A stretch of 64,000 nucleotides of DNA, from contig NZ_AP018248.1 in the NCBI RefSeq assembly GCF_002368295.1, forward strand, positions 6,623,979 through 6,687,978, read 5' to 3'. The notes beneath the pieces are model-generated. The model was not told the DNA's origin, searched no databases, and saw only the letters and a list, made by a program, of their open reading frames with translations. This document shows, one piece after another, positions 18,092 through 28,281 of the stretch. Source of the stretch: Tolypothrix tenuis PCC 7101 (GTDB taxonomy: Bacteria; Cyanobacteriota; Cyanobacteriia; Cyanobacteriales; Nostocaceae). Within the stretch, counting starts at the first letter, position 1; each line of letters starts with the position of its first letter. The position numbers and the translations under genes are program-made.

Positions 18092-21000
18092 TTATTCGTA
18101 ATCGTCCTCATCATCGTCATCATCATCCTCATAGTCATCATCATCTACAAGGTCGGTGATTTCATCGGCGATTAAGTCATCGTCATCCAAAATAGACCGT
18201 TCTGTACGTCTAGTAGCACCAAAAGTAGGTTCAGTCAAAGACGGAGCATCTAAATTGTAGGTACGAGCTGTGCGATCGTCCAGCACCATATCTAACGGAT
18301 CATCTACTTCATCTAAGACGCTGCTGCTATCTAGTGCAGCGTAATCATCAATGGCTCCTGTTTCTTCATAAGCATTGTACCCAGTACCCGCAGGAATCAA
18401 GCGTCCGATGATCACGTTTTCTTTTAACCCCCGCAGCCAGTCAGATTTACCTTCAATGGCGGCTTCGGTTAAGACTCTGGTAGTTTCTTGGAAGGAAGCA
18501 GCAGAAATAAAGCTGTCGGTGTTCAAGGATGCTTTGGTGATCCCTAATAATACAGGGGTATACTGTGCCCTAGCACCGCCAGTAATCGCCATTGCTTCGT
18601 TCACCTGCTCAACCTGGCGTAATTCCACCAATTCACCCGGAAGCATTGTGGTATCACCACCATCATCAATCCGGACTTTATTAGTCATCTGGCGAACAAT
18701 TACTTCGATGTGTTTGTCAGCAATATCAATACCTTGGGATTGATATACTAACTGCACTTCGTTCACCAAGAATGTTTGCACTTTTTGTAAAGCATGGCTA
18801 GCACAAGCGTAGACTCCATCTTCAGAACCCAGGCTAAAGAAGACTTCCAAAATTTCGTGGGGGTTAGAAGGGCCATCACTGAGGGGTTGTCCTGCAGATA
18901 CATGGGAACCATCTGTCACCACTAAGTTTTGTCCAGGGCCAAGGGGATAGTCTGTGACTACTCCATTCGGTTCTACTACTTTAATTGCGATCGCTTCATC
19001 ACCATCGCCGTAAACTACCTTAACTTCACCAGCCCGACGGCATAAGATACAAGCTTCTTTGGGTTTGCGGGCTTCTAGTAGTTCCTCAATCCGGGGCAAA
19101 CCTTGAATAATGTCCCCAGTTTTGGCACGTTCAAATACCAGTAACACCAAGTTATCACCACGCTGTACCAAATCGCCGTCTTCGATTTGCAACACAGCAC
19201 CAGGGCTGACTCGATAGGGACGACCAATACGGATATCAACGGAGTAATTTTGAGTACTGAGTGCTGATTCTCCAGCCGCAGCACTAGCAGTCGTATTTCT
19301 GATATTAAGGACTTGACCAGATTCAGGAGCAAAAATGCCAGGGGCAATTTCTGCACCTTCAACTAACAAGTCTCCTGCTTTAGCTTTGGGTTGGACGCTA
19401 GTATTGACTGTGATTTTGTCAACACTTTCACGTAAAACTAAACAGCGACGGACGTTTTCTGAGCCTTTTTGGACACCGCGCACTGTACCGCCTTCTTTAC
19501 ACAAGATTTGGGTACGAGCAACAACTGCACCAGGGGCGATGGTTTGTCCATCCTGTACTTCTAGTGAAGTTTGGGTACTACCTTGGGTAGCGTCAGCAGC
19601 AATATCGCGACGAATCACCAAGGATTCCAAAATCACCAACTGCAAGCGCTGAAGATCGGCATTGTCAGGATCGGGGATTAATTCAATATCCGCTGCTAAA
19701 GGAGAAGCATTGTGGTCTTGTTCGCCTTCCTGCTCGATTTCCAAAACTAGTTGGGTACGCAGCAGTTCTACGCCTTCCACAGACTTGACACGCTCAGAAT
19801 CTTTGTAAGGTAGTCTTTGTACTGCCCGTAACTCAATCGAACGTCCAGTTTGTTGGCTTACAGATGTGGTAGATGGCACATCAGGGTTGGTGGGTACAGC
19901 AAACTCTACTACTGGGCGGCTCAATAAAGCTGGGCCTTCTGGAGATTCCACATACTGGATATAGCGCAATTCGGTAGCTACTGTACCTTGGAATTCTTCT
20001 CCGGGTTGAATGAAGGTGTTGTCTCGACCAATGACTGCTTCGGGATCGTCTACCATCAGCAGTTCACCTGGCTTAATCACGACTTCCCGCAAGATGTCGT
20101 TTTTCTGAGTAACTTCAATTACACCACTGTTTTGGCAGAAGATATCCTTCACGACTTCGGTGCCAGCTTCCACGAATTGTCCATCTTCCACCAATAGCAA
20201 GGAGATGTCTTTGTTGACTTCGTGGGTTTCTTCGGGAATCCACAGTAGGGTACCACCCTGTACTACTTCATAACCGAGCTTGGCTTTACCTTTTTTCTGA
20301 ACTTCTACGCCCGCGAATTTCAGGAAGCCCCCAGTGGTGGTGCGATAGCGGTCATCAATTAATTCCGCTACCACTTGACCATTTTGCACTTTTGTGCCCG
20401 GTGTAGCTCTGAGGTTAAATACTTGGTTATTACCAGTAGTAACTAGGTAGTTGTTGCGACCTTGGGAGCTTTGAACGGTGACAGTAGCTTGGTCTAAGAC
20501 AACAGAAGCAGTGATAATTTCAATTTCCCTAGTACTCTTACCGGGAGTAGCTTCTGGCAAGCGGACTGTACCACCATGCAAGGTAGTGAGTTTGGTTTCT
20601 GCGAGTACACCATTGGAGGCGATCGCATCGCCATTTTTCACTACCAATTCAGCACCAGGTGGTAAGTTATACACTTCCCCTGACAAAATCCAAATCAAAC
20701 CACCCCTAGCGGCTGTGGTGGTGGTATTGCCTTGGCGGTCTGTTTTCTGTTCGGGTACAACTTCCGCAAACTGTACTTCCCCTGCCAAGTCTGTTGCTAC
20801 GTCTTTTACTGCTTTTTCGGTGTTAGCGCGAGCTGTACGTCCCCCCAGGGCAACTTCTGCTAGCAACTGACCTTGTTTTACTTGGTGCCCATCAAATACA
20901 TAAAGTGTAGAGCCTTGAGTGAGATGCACTTCTTGGGGAGGCGGGGTATCGGTTCCGACTTTTTTCGGTTCCAAAATCAGGATACCGTTGGCCTCTACAT

Positions 21001-22147
21001 ACAGAGCATCTTCACCGTGACGGGTACGATATGCTCTTACTTTCAGCTTCCGAGGAATTTTGACAGTCCCATCAATTTTTGAACGTACTTGTTGTGCTAC
21101 TTCCCCTGTGAACACACCACCTGTGTGGAATGTCCGCATAGTTAGCTGGGTACCTGGTTCCCCAATACTTTGGGCAGCGATAATCCCTACAGCTTCACCC
21201 AAGTCCACCATCTTGGCGTGGGCTAAACTCCAGCCGTAGCAATGTTGACAAACTGAACGTGCCGCTTCACAAGTTAAGGGCGATCGCGCCAAGACTTCAG
21301 TTACGCCAGATTTTTGGATTTTTGCTGCCAATTCATCGGAAACTGGGGTATTGCGAGGGGCAATGACTTCTTTGGTTTTGGGATCTATGACATCTTCACC
21401 TAACACCCTTCCCAATAAACGTGTAGCCAAGGAAATTTTTGTTTTCCCACCTTCTACCATCGCCCGTAAGGGAATACCTCTGGTAGTCCCGCAATCAAAT
21501 TCCCGAATAATCACATCCTGGGATACGTCTACCAAACGACGGGTGAGATAACCAGAGTCAGCCGTCCGTAAGGCTGTATCTACCAGCCCTTTGCGGGCAC
21601 CGTAAGACGAAATAATGTATTCCGTAACGGTGAGTCCTTCGCGGAAGTTGGTTTTGATGGGTAAGTCAATAATTTCCCCTTGGGGATCTGCCATCAATCC
21701 CCGCATCCCTACCAGCTGCCGGACTTGGGAGATATTACCCCGTGCACCAGAGAATGCCATCATGTACACGGAATTGAGGGGATTGGTCTTTTTAAAGTGA
21801 ACAACTACCTCATCTTTCAGGGCTTCACTAGTACCGTTCCAGGTATCAATTACCTTTTGAAAGCGTTCTACTTCCGTAATTTCCCCACGTTGGTAACGAG
21901 CTTCAGTAGCGCGAATTTCTTCTTCAGCTGCTTCTAGCAGCGCCCGCTTGGAAGGTGGCACCATCAAATCATCGACACTGATAGATACCCCAGCTTTGGT
22001 GGCATAGCGAAATCCTAAGTCTTTCAGTTTGTCCGCCATGACTGCGGTACGTGCTGTACCGTAATTTACAAAAGACCAAGAAATTAAATTTCTCAGCTGG
22101 CCTTTATCAACTACGCGATTGCGGAAAATTGCCTGTTCGTTTGTCAT
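18092..22147 (-). CDS. rpoC2: DNA-directed RNA polymerase subunit beta' (C-terminal part)
   Basis: A 1,351-residue subunit that supplies the second half of beta-prime, including bridge-helix and trigger-loop regions (MAFSGARGNISQVRQL; AAQSIGEPGTQLTMRTFHTGG). Zinc ligands are visible in EFDCGTTRG and CEAARSVCQHCYGW. The long middle is the cyanobacterial insertion in the trigger loop, made of repeated beta-barrel units. The conserved end VNEAMAITGG and SFISAASFQETTRVL is present. After LVDDDD the chain finishes in an unusually acidic tail of Asp and Glu. It starts 18 bp after the rpoC1 stop, so the two are co-transcribed. In cyanobacteria and plastids beta-prime is normally split in this way; this is not a frameshift. 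Confidence 0.99.
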   Translation of the reverse strand: MTNEQAIFRNRVVDKGQLRNLISWSFVNYGTARTAVMADKLKDLGFRYATKAGVSISVDDLMVPPSKRALLEAAEEEIRATEARYQRGEITEVERFQKVIDTWNGTSEALKDEVVVHFKKTNPLNSVYMMAFSGARGNISQVRQLVGMRGLMADPQGEIIDLPIKTNFREGLTVTEYIISSYGARKGLVDTALRTADSGYLTRRLVDVSQDVIIREFDCGTTRGIPLRAMVEGGKTKISLATRLLGRVLGEDVIDPKTKEVIAPRNTPVSDELAAKIQKSGVTEVLARSPLTCEAARSVCQHCYGWSLAHAKMVDLGEAVGIIAAQSIGEPGTQLTMRTFHTGGVFTGEVAQQVRSKIDGTVKIPRKLKVRAYRTRHGEDALYVEANGILILEPKKVGTDTPPPQEVHLTQGSTLYVFDGHQVKQGQLLAEVALGGRTARANTEKAVKDVATDLAGEVQFAEVVPEQKTDRQGNTTTTAARGGLIWILSGEVYNLPPGAELVVKNGDAIASNGVLAETKLTTLHGGTVRLPEATPGKSTREIEIITASVVLDQATVTVQSSQGRNNYLVTTGNNQVFNLRATPGTKVQNGQVVAELIDDRYRTTTGGFLKFAGVEVQKKGKAKLGYEVVQGGTLLWIPEETHEVNKDISLLLVEDGQFVEAGTEVVKDIFCQNSGVIEVTQKNDILREVVIKPGELLMVDDPEAVIGRDNTFIQPGEEFQGTVATELRYIQYVESPEGPALLSRPVVEFAVPTNPDVPSTTSVSQQTGRSIELRAVQRLPYKDSERVKSVEGVELLRTQLVLEIEQEGEQDHNASPLAADIELIPDPDNADLQRLQLVILESLVIRRDIAADATQGSTQTSLEVQDGQTIAPGAVVARTQILCKEGGTVRGVQKGSENVRRCLVLRESVDKITVNTSVQPKAKAGDLLVEGAEIAPGIFAPESGQVLNIRNTTASAAAGESALSTQNYSVDIRIGRPYRVSPGAVLQIEDGDLVQRGDNLVLLVFERAKTGDIIQGLPRIEELLEARKPKEACILCRRAGEVKVVYGDGDEAIAIKVVEPNGVVTDYPLGPGQNLVVTDGSHVSAGQPLSDGPSNPHEILEVFFSLGSEDGVYACASHALQKVQTFLVNEVQLVYQSQGIDIADKHIEVIVRQMTNKVRIDDGGDTTMLPGELVELRQVEQVNEAMAITGGARAQYTPVLLGITKASLNTDSFISAASFQETTRVLTEAAIEGKSDWLRGLKENVIIGRLIPAGTGYNAYEETGAIDDYAALDSSSVLDEVDDPLDMVLDDRTARTYNLDAPSLTEPTFGATRRTERSILDDDDLIADEITDLVDDDDYEDDDDDDEDDYE

Positions 22148-22165
22148 TAGTGATTCATCCCCAAG

Positions 22166-24043
22166 TTAGCTTGCCAGTGCTTCCTGAATTGCTTTGTTGT
22201 AAATAACGCGGCCTGGTGTCGTGCGGACATACTGAGACAATAAATTTCCTTGAGCGTCTTCTCTGACTCGGCGGTATTTATACAGCAAAGTTCGAGTACC
22301 ATCGCTGTTGTCTGTCACTTCCAGTGGTTCTGTGTCGGGTCCGTCTGATTCTACTTCTCCATCAAACCGCACGTAGATATAGGCGTGCAAGTCAATTTGC
22401 TCTTGCTGGAACGCCATAATTACGTCGTCAAGAGAAGCAAAATACCGGCCTGCCCCTTTGGTTGCACCAGGGTTTTCTGCAGTTAAATAATATGCTCCCA
22501 ATACCATGTCTTGGCTGGGTGTAATAATTGGTTTCCCGGTAGCTGGCGACAAGATATTGTTAGAAGCCAGCATTAATAACCGCGCTTCTGCCTGACTTTC
22601 TAAAGACAGGGGTACGTGTACCGCCATTTGGTCACCGTCAAAGTCAGCGTTAAATGCCGGACAAACTAACGGATGGAGTTGAATAGCTCTCCCTTCCACC
22701 AAAATTGGCTCAAATGCCTGAATCCCTAAACGGTGCAGTGTCGGTGCCCGGTTCAGCAGTACTGGGTGTCCTTCAATCACTTCTTCCAGTACATCCCACA
22801 CGCTGGGATCGTTACGAGAGATGAGTTTTTTCGCTGCTTTGATGTTGTTGACCATACCGCTGCGAATCAAGCGATTGATCACAAAGGGCTGAAATAGCTC
22901 AATTGCCATTTCTCTGGGCAAACCGCACTGGTGGATATTTAATTTTGGCCCCACCACAATTACAGAACGACCCGAGTAGTCAACCCGTTTACCTAACAAG
23001 TTTTGCCGGAAGCGCCCTTGCTTACCTTCAATAATGTCGGATAAAGATTTCAACGGACGATTATTGGCACCAACTACAGTGCGTCCTCTCCGACCGTTGT
23101 CAATCAAAGCGTCTACTGCCTCTTGCAACATCCGCTTTTCGTTCCGCACAATAATTTCTGGTGCCAAAATTTCTTGTAGGCGTGCCAGACGATTATTCCG
23201 GTTAATGACTCGGCGATACAAATCATTCAAATCGCTGGTGGCAAATCGACCACCATCGAGTTGCACCATTGGGCGTAAGTCTGGAGGAATCACAGGGATA
23301 ACTGCCATTACCATCCACTCTGGTTTGGAACCCGTAGCGATGAAGTTGTCAATTACCCGCAGGCGTTTAATTAACTTGGCTCGCTTTTGTCCTTTAGCAT
23401 TGCCAATTTCTTCCCGGAGGCTTTCGGCTTCTTGTTCTAAATTAATATCAGCGAGTAAGTGTAACAGGGCCTCAGCACCAATACCTACCTCTACACCCTG
23501 TAGCTGGGAATCTTCACTATAAATTTGGTCTTCAATTTCCAGCCACTGGTCTTCACTGAGTAGCTGTTTGTAGGTTAAGGTTTCGGCATTACCAGGGCTA
23601 AGAACAACATAAGAGTTGAAATAGACAATTTGTTCTACATCCCGCAAGGGCATATCTAGCAAAATGGAAATATAGCTAGGAATCCCTTTGAGGTACCAAA
23701 CGTGAGCAACTGGGGCAGCGAGTTTAATATATCCCATGCGGTGCCGCCGCACCCGTGACTCGGTAACTTCTACACCACAGCGTTCGCAAACAATGCCTCT
23801 ATGACGAACTCTTTTATATTTACCGCAATGGCATTCCCAATCTTTTGCTGGGCCAAAGATGCGTTCGCAAAATAAGCCGTCCATCTCTGGCTTGAGAGTA
23901 CGGTAATTGATTGTTTCTGGCTTGGTAACTTCACCCACAACCTGACCGTTAGGCAAAGTGCGTTCGCCCCACTGCCGAATGCGTTCTGGTGATGCCAAGC
24001 CGATTTTTACGTAGTCAAACTGATTGGTTTGGGCGTTTCTCAT
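22166..24043 (-). CDS. rpoC1: DNA-directed RNA polymerase subunit gamma (N-terminal part of beta')
   Basis: A 625-residue subunit, the usual length of cyanobacterial RpoC1. It holds the zinc finger near the N-terminus (CHCGKYK and VCERCGVEV) and the catalytic NADFDGDQMAVH loop whose three aspartates bind the active-site magnesium. The lid, rudder and switch regions are recognisable (LGKRVDYSGRSVIVVGP, LHRLGIQAFEP). It is separated from rpoB by 134 bp containing a GGGCATT heptamer array and from rpoC2 by 18 bp. The start MRNAQTNQFDYVKIGLASPE is the standard family start. Confidence 0.99.
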   Translation of the reverse strand: MRNAQTNQFDYVKIGLASPERIRQWGERTLPNGQVVGEVTKPETINYRTLKPEMDGLFCERIFGPAKDWECHCGKYKRVRHRGIVCERCGVEVTESRVRRHRMGYIKLAAPVAHVWYLKGIPSYISILLDMPLRDVEQIVYFNSYVVLSPGNAETLTYKQLLSEDQWLEIEDQIYSEDSQLQGVEVGIGAEALLHLLADINLEQEAESLREEIGNAKGQKRAKLIKRLRVIDNFIATGSKPEWMVMAVIPVIPPDLRPMVQLDGGRFATSDLNDLYRRVINRNNRLARLQEILAPEIIVRNEKRMLQEAVDALIDNGRRGRTVVGANNRPLKSLSDIIEGKQGRFRQNLLGKRVDYSGRSVIVVGPKLNIHQCGLPREMAIELFQPFVINRLIRSGMVNNIKAAKKLISRNDPSVWDVLEEVIEGHPVLLNRAPTLHRLGIQAFEPILVEGRAIQLHPLVCPAFNADFDGDQMAVHVPLSLESQAEARLLMLASNNILSPATGKPIITPSQDMVLGAYYLTAENPGATKGAGRYFASLDDVIMAFQQEQIDLHAYIYVRFDGEVESDGPDTEPLEVTDNSDGTRTLLYKYRRVREDAQGNLLSQYVRTTPGRVIYNKAIQEALAS

Positions 24044-24106
24044 ACTTAAGTGCTGAGTTCTGAGTTATGAGTATATTTAGTTTTTTGTTGAAAACTGGGG
24101 ATTAGA

Positions 24107-24171
24107 CATGGGGCATTGGGCATTGGGCATTGAGATTAATTTCTCTGCCCTATTCCCTATGCCCTATTGCC
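24107..24171. repeat. Heptanucleotide repeats between rpoB and rpoC1
   Basis: Three GGGCATT units in register (24111-24131) and a second run built from CCCTATT/CCCTATG units. An STRR array sits inside an operon here, between two RNA polymerase genes. Confidence 0.8.
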
Positions 24172-24177
24172 TAATCT

Positions 24178-27100
24178 TTATTCGTCATCTTCCAGTGATT
24201 CACGGGATAGAGATTCATAGGTGGGTCGAGGTGGTGTGCGACGCGCTGATTGGTCGGCCATCAAATCAACTTCCACATCCAAGGAACTACCATCTGCTTG
24301 GGTTTCTACTTTGTGGACAGCAATATCTAAGCCCAAGGATTGCAGTTCTCGCATCAACACCTTAAAGGATTCTGGCGTACCTGGTCTGGGGATAGCCTTG
24401 CCTTTGACAATGGCGTTGAGGGCTTCATTTCTTCCCTGCATATCATCTGATTTCACCGTCAGCAATTCTTGCAAGGTGTAAGCAGCACCAAAGGCTTCCA
24501 ATGCCCACACTTCCATTTCTCCGAAGCGCTGACCACCTTGTTGTGCTTTACCACCCAAGGGTTGCTGCGTAACCAGAGAGTAGGGGCCTGTAGACCGGGC
24601 GTGGATTTTATCATCCACCAAATGCACTAGCTTCAGCATATAAGCTACGCCCACGGTTACTGGTCGGTCAAAGGGTTCGCCAGTACGGCCATCGAAGACC
24701 ATGATTTTGCCAGGATCATCGGGGTTGTATACCCAATTTCTACCTGTTTCATCCCGTGCTTCTTGCAATTTGCCATGCACAATTCGGCGAGATGATTCTT
24801 CCCCATACATTTCATCAAAGGGAGTAATCTTAAACCTGACACCTAAGTTTTGTCCTGCCCATCCCAATAGACATTCAAAGACCTGTCCGACATTCATCCG
24901 GCTGGGTACACCTAAGGGGTTGAGGACGATATCTACTGGTGAACCATCGGGTAAGTAAGGCATATCTTCTAAGGGCAAGATGCGGGAGATAATTCCCTTG
25001 TTGCCATGTCGTCCTGCCATTTTGTCGCCGACTTGGATTTTGCGTTTCTGGGCGACATACACCCGGACTACCATGTTGGCTCCTGGTGGTAGTTCGTCCC
25101 CTTGTTCACGGGTAAATAGACGCACGTCAACAACGCGTCCTTTTTCACCGTTGGGAACTCGCAGGGAGTTATCACGTACATCCCGGGCTTTTTCACCGAA
25201 AATTGCCCGCAAGAGTTTTTCTTCTGGGGGTTGGTCAGATTCACCTTTGGGTGTAACTTTTCCTACTAAGATATCCCCGGCTTCTACCCAAGCTCCAATG
25301 CGGATAATTCCTTGTTCATCTAGTTGGCGTAGGGCATCTTCCCCAACGTTAGGAATTTCTCGGGTAATTTCTTCTGGGCCCAGTTTGGTCTGTCTAGCCT
25401 CAATTTCATATTTCTCGATGTGAATTGAGGTGTAAACATCATCCTGAACTAATCTTTCGGAAATCAAAATCGCGTCTTCGTAGTTGTAGCCTTCCCAAGG
25501 CATATAAGCGACGACGATATTTTGACCCAGGGCTAGTTCTCCCCCTTCTGTGGAGGAGCCATCAGCTAATACCTGACCGGCAACAACACGCTCACCTATC
25601 CGCACTAGGGGTTTTTGGTTAAGGCAGGTGTCTTGGTTAGAACGCTGATACTTAGAAAGGGTGTACTTGATTTCTGAATTTGAGTTTTTGACGCGGACAC
25701 GGATTGTTGTGGCATCCACATAAACCACATCACCATCAGTACGGGATACAATTACCATCCCGGAGTCCCGTGCGCCTTGGGCTTCTAAGCCTGTTCCCAC
25801 TAACGGACGCTCTGGTTTCAGCAGGGGTACTGCTTGCCGTTGCATGTTAGAACCCATCAGTGCCCGGTTTGCGTCGTCATGCTCCAAGAAGGGAATCATG
25901 CTTGTAGCTACAGATACAATCTGTACGGGAGATACCGCTACGTAATCCACCTGCTCTGGGGTGGTAGTGGAGAATTCCTGACGATAGCGTACTGGCACTT
26001 GTGGGCCAATAATCATGCCATTGTCATCAACTGGGATGTCACCAGGAGCTACGCGTAAATCGTCTTCTTCGTCAGCAGTCATGTAAGCCGGCTGCAGATC
26101 AAACCTCACACGACCATTTTCCACCGGTCTAAAAGGAGTTTCCAAAAAGCCGTACTGGTTTACCCGCGCATGAGTTGCTAAGGAGCCAATCAAACCCGCG
26201 TTGGGTCCTTCTGGGGTTTCAATGGGGCAAATTCGTCCGTAGTGGCTGGGGTGGATATCTCGCACAGCAAACCCAGCTCTTTCTCTGGTTAAACCACCAG
26301 GGCCAAGAGCAGAGAGACGACGTTTGTGAGTCAGTTCTGCTAAGGGATTGGTTTGATCCATGAACTGACTTAATTGGCTGGAGCCAAAGAATTCTTTAAT
26401 GGCGGCTACCAGTGGTTTGGGGTTGACTAGGGAGGCTGGGGTGAGAACTTCTGCGTCGGATACTGTCATCCGTTCCCGAATAATTCTCTCTAGGCGGTTT
26501 AAACCTACACGCACTTGGTTTTGCAGCAATTCACCCACACTTCGCACCCGGCGATTACCCAAGTGGTCAATGTCATCAATGCTACCGATGTCGTATTCCA
26601 GATTGATCAGGTAGTCTACTGCTGCCAAGATGTCGCCAGGGGTTAAGACGCGCATGGTGTCGGGAACCGACAGCCGTAATTTTTTGTTGAGCTTATAGCG
26701 TCCTACACGACCCAAATCGTAACGTTTGGGATCGAAGAATCGGGAGTCTAATAACTGTTGTCCACCCAGAACTGTGGGGGGTTCACCAGGACGCAATTTA
26801 CGATATAACTCCATTAGGGCTTCTTCTTCCGAAAATTGCCCTTCTTTTTCAATGGTTTTTTGGAAATACTCAGGGTGTCGTAAAGCGTCAAAGATTTCGT
26901 TATCTGATAAACCTAAGGCTTTTAAGAGTACTTGGGCTGAGAGTTTGCGGGTTTTATCAATCCGTACCCACACCAAATCATTACGGTCTGTTTCAAATTT
27001 CAGCCAGGCCCCCCGGTTGGGAATTAAGCTAGCAGAATAGGTGCGGCGACCGTTTTTATCAATCTCTGATTTGTAATAAACTCCAGGCGATCGCACAATT

Positions 27101-27477
27101 TGGTTGACGATTACCCGCTCGGCACCGTTAATAATAAAAGTACCGCGATCGGTCATCAACGGCAGATCGCCAATAAAGACTTCTTGTTCTTTGATATCCC
27201 CGGTTTCTTTGTTGAGTAGCCTTGTGGGAACATACATTTGGACGGCGTATGTACTATCTCGCCGTTTGGCTTCTTCGACACTGTACTTTGGTTCTTTGAG
27301 TTTGTAGTTTTGACCTAAAAAGTGCAGTTCTAGTTTGCCAGTGTAATCTGTAATTGGACTAAAGGAGTTTAGTTCTTCTATTAGCCCTTCTTCTAAAAAC
27401 CAACGGAAGCTGGAACGCTGGATTTCAATCAAGTCGGGCAACAGAAAGGCGGGTTCCATATATGTTTCGTTCGTCAT
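24178..27477 (-). CDS. rpoB: DNA-directed RNA polymerase subunit beta
   Basis: A 1,099-residue beta subunit counted from ATG 27477 (MTNETYMEPAFLLPDL); an in-frame GTG at 27519 would add 14 residues but the family start is the ATG, with AGGTAGAGG just before it. The rifampicin pocket SQLSQFMDQTNPLAELTHKR is wild-type-like. Conserved catalytic blocks ETPEGPNAGLIGSL, GYNYEDAILISERLV, KMAGRHGNKGI and GGKAQQGGQRFGEMEVWALEA are intact, followed by the clamp-contact end. It is first in the order rpoB-rpoC1-rpoC2 and is preceded by a leader that can form three stems (27514-27602). Confidence 0.99.
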   Translation of the reverse strand: MTNETYMEPAFLLPDLIEIQRSSFRWFLEEGLIEELNSFSPITDYTGKLELHFLGQNYKLKEPKYSVEEAKRRDSTYAVQMYVPTRLLNKETGDIKEQEVFIGDLPLMTDRGTFIINGAERVIVNQIVRSPGVYYKSEIDKNGRRTYSASLIPNRGAWLKFETDRNDLVWVRIDKTRKLSAQVLLKALGLSDNEIFDALRHPEYFQKTIEKEGQFSEEEALMELYRKLRPGEPPTVLGGQQLLDSRFFDPKRYDLGRVGRYKLNKKLRLSVPDTMRVLTPGDILAAVDYLINLEYDIGSIDDIDHLGNRRVRSVGELLQNQVRVGLNRLERIIRERMTVSDAEVLTPASLVNPKPLVAAIKEFFGSSQLSQFMDQTNPLAELTHKRRLSALGPGGLTRERAGFAVRDIHPSHYGRICPIETPEGPNAGLIGSLATHARVNQYGFLETPFRPVENGRVRFDLQPAYMTADEEDDLRVAPGDIPVDDNGMIIGPQVPVRYRQEFSTTTPEQVDYVAVSPVQIVSVATSMIPFLEHDDANRALMGSNMQRQAVPLLKPERPLVGTGLEAQGARDSGMVIVSRTDGDVVYVDATTIRVRVKNSNSEIKYTLSKYQRSNQDTCLNQKPLVRIGERVVAGQVLADGSSTEGGELALGQNIVVAYMPWEGYNYEDAILISERLVQDDVYTSIHIEKYEIEARQTKLGPEEITREIPNVGEDALRQLDEQGIIRIGAWVEAGDILVGKVTPKGESDQPPEEKLLRAIFGEKARDVRDNSLRVPNGEKGRVVDVRLFTREQGDELPPGANMVVRVYVAQKRKIQVGDKMAGRHGNKGIISRILPLEDMPYLPDGSPVDIVLNPLGVPSRMNVGQVFECLLGWAGQNLGVRFKITPFDEMYGEESSRRIVHGKLQEARDETGRNWVYNPDDPGKIMVFDGRTGEPFDRPVTVGVAYMLKLVHLVDDKIHARSTGPYSLVTQQPLGGKAQQGGQRFGEMEVWALEAFGAAYTLQELLTVKSDDMQGRNEALNAIVKGKAIPRPGTPESFKVLMRELQSLGLDIAVHKVETQADGSSLDVEVDLMADQSARRTPPRPTYESLSRESLEDDE

Positions 27478-27513
27478 GCCTCTACCTTTGTCAACCTGGT
27501 TAAACTTACCATT

Positions 27514-27602
27514 GGACACTGCTGTTTTACGGTTCCCACCGCTAGCCAGTGTCCGTAGCTGTTTGGGAACTTCTCCTTAACGCCACCTGCTAGAGCGCAG
27601 GT
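27514..27602 (-). promoter_or_regulatory. Structured leader of rpoB, possible pseudoknot
   Basis: In the direction of transcription there is a hairpin (ACCTGC, loop of 6, GCAGGT; 27597-27602 with 27585-27590). Two interleaved pairs follow: GTTCCCA (27564-27570) with TGGGAAC (27532-27538), and GGACACTG (27547-27554) with CAGTGTCC (27514-27521). The order of arms is that of an H-type pseudoknot, or of two mutually exclusive stems. It ends 36 bases before the rpoB ATG. That it is transcribed and functional is inference. Confidence 0.4.
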
Positions 27603-28281
27603 ACGGGCAAACGCAGAAATTAAAGCTGGAAAGTGCTATCTTGACAAGAGGGAAAGTACTCCCTTAAAAGTGACCATTATAACTAATAACCAGCTACTAG
27701 GTTGATTGCTCAAAAGCAGATGGTTGAGATAGTCTGGAATTAAATTGGCTTTCGTCACTTCCCCTCCCACAAGCGCGTTAATTAGCCTCCGCAGCTTTGT
27801 TCTGTTGTGTCTTCAATACCCCTCTATATTTAGACTCACGGTGATATCCTAAAACTAAGGAACCGAGTGGCTGTTAACCAACTCTGGATTAGTATGTCTT
27901 TTTCTTGCTGGGTTATTCTCACAAGGCAATTACGTTTAACAGTTTTCTATAGGTGAAATACGGAAAAGGTATTTTTTGAAAGCGTCTAGCTCAACCTACT
28001 ATATTTTCAGACTTGGCGATCGCGGCTCGTACATCCGCTTGTAGAGATAGGAGGATGATCGATCCCTGTAAATTAGCAGCTTAGTTACCCAAAGGGGAAC
28101 TGCTCTGGGGGTGGCGATGGTCAAGTTGATAACAGGTTACTACCAATCCTAGAAGTATTAATTTCCTTCCTTTATCATTATGGCGCAAGCAAAATGTTTT
28201 GGAGGAAATAATTTTAGCATATTTCCGTCCTCCGAGGTGTTTATTTATTTTTACACAGCTAACTACACTTATAGGTACAGT
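27603..28281. other. Gene-free region upstream of rpoB
   Basis: About 680 bp between tatD and the rpoB leader, with no credible coding frame. It should hold the promoter of the rpo operon and may carry a long leader, but no -10/-35 pair stands out clearly. Confidence 0.5.

Noticed and set aside
20478..20870. Long plus-strand frames opposite rpoB, rpoC1 and rpoC2
   Set aside because: They are antisense shadows of strongly conserved coding sequence, with no initiation signals.
22148..22165. Break between rpoC1 and rpoC2 as a possible frameshift in beta-prime
   Set aside because: The split is the normal state in cyanobacteria, and both parts have proper starts and ends.
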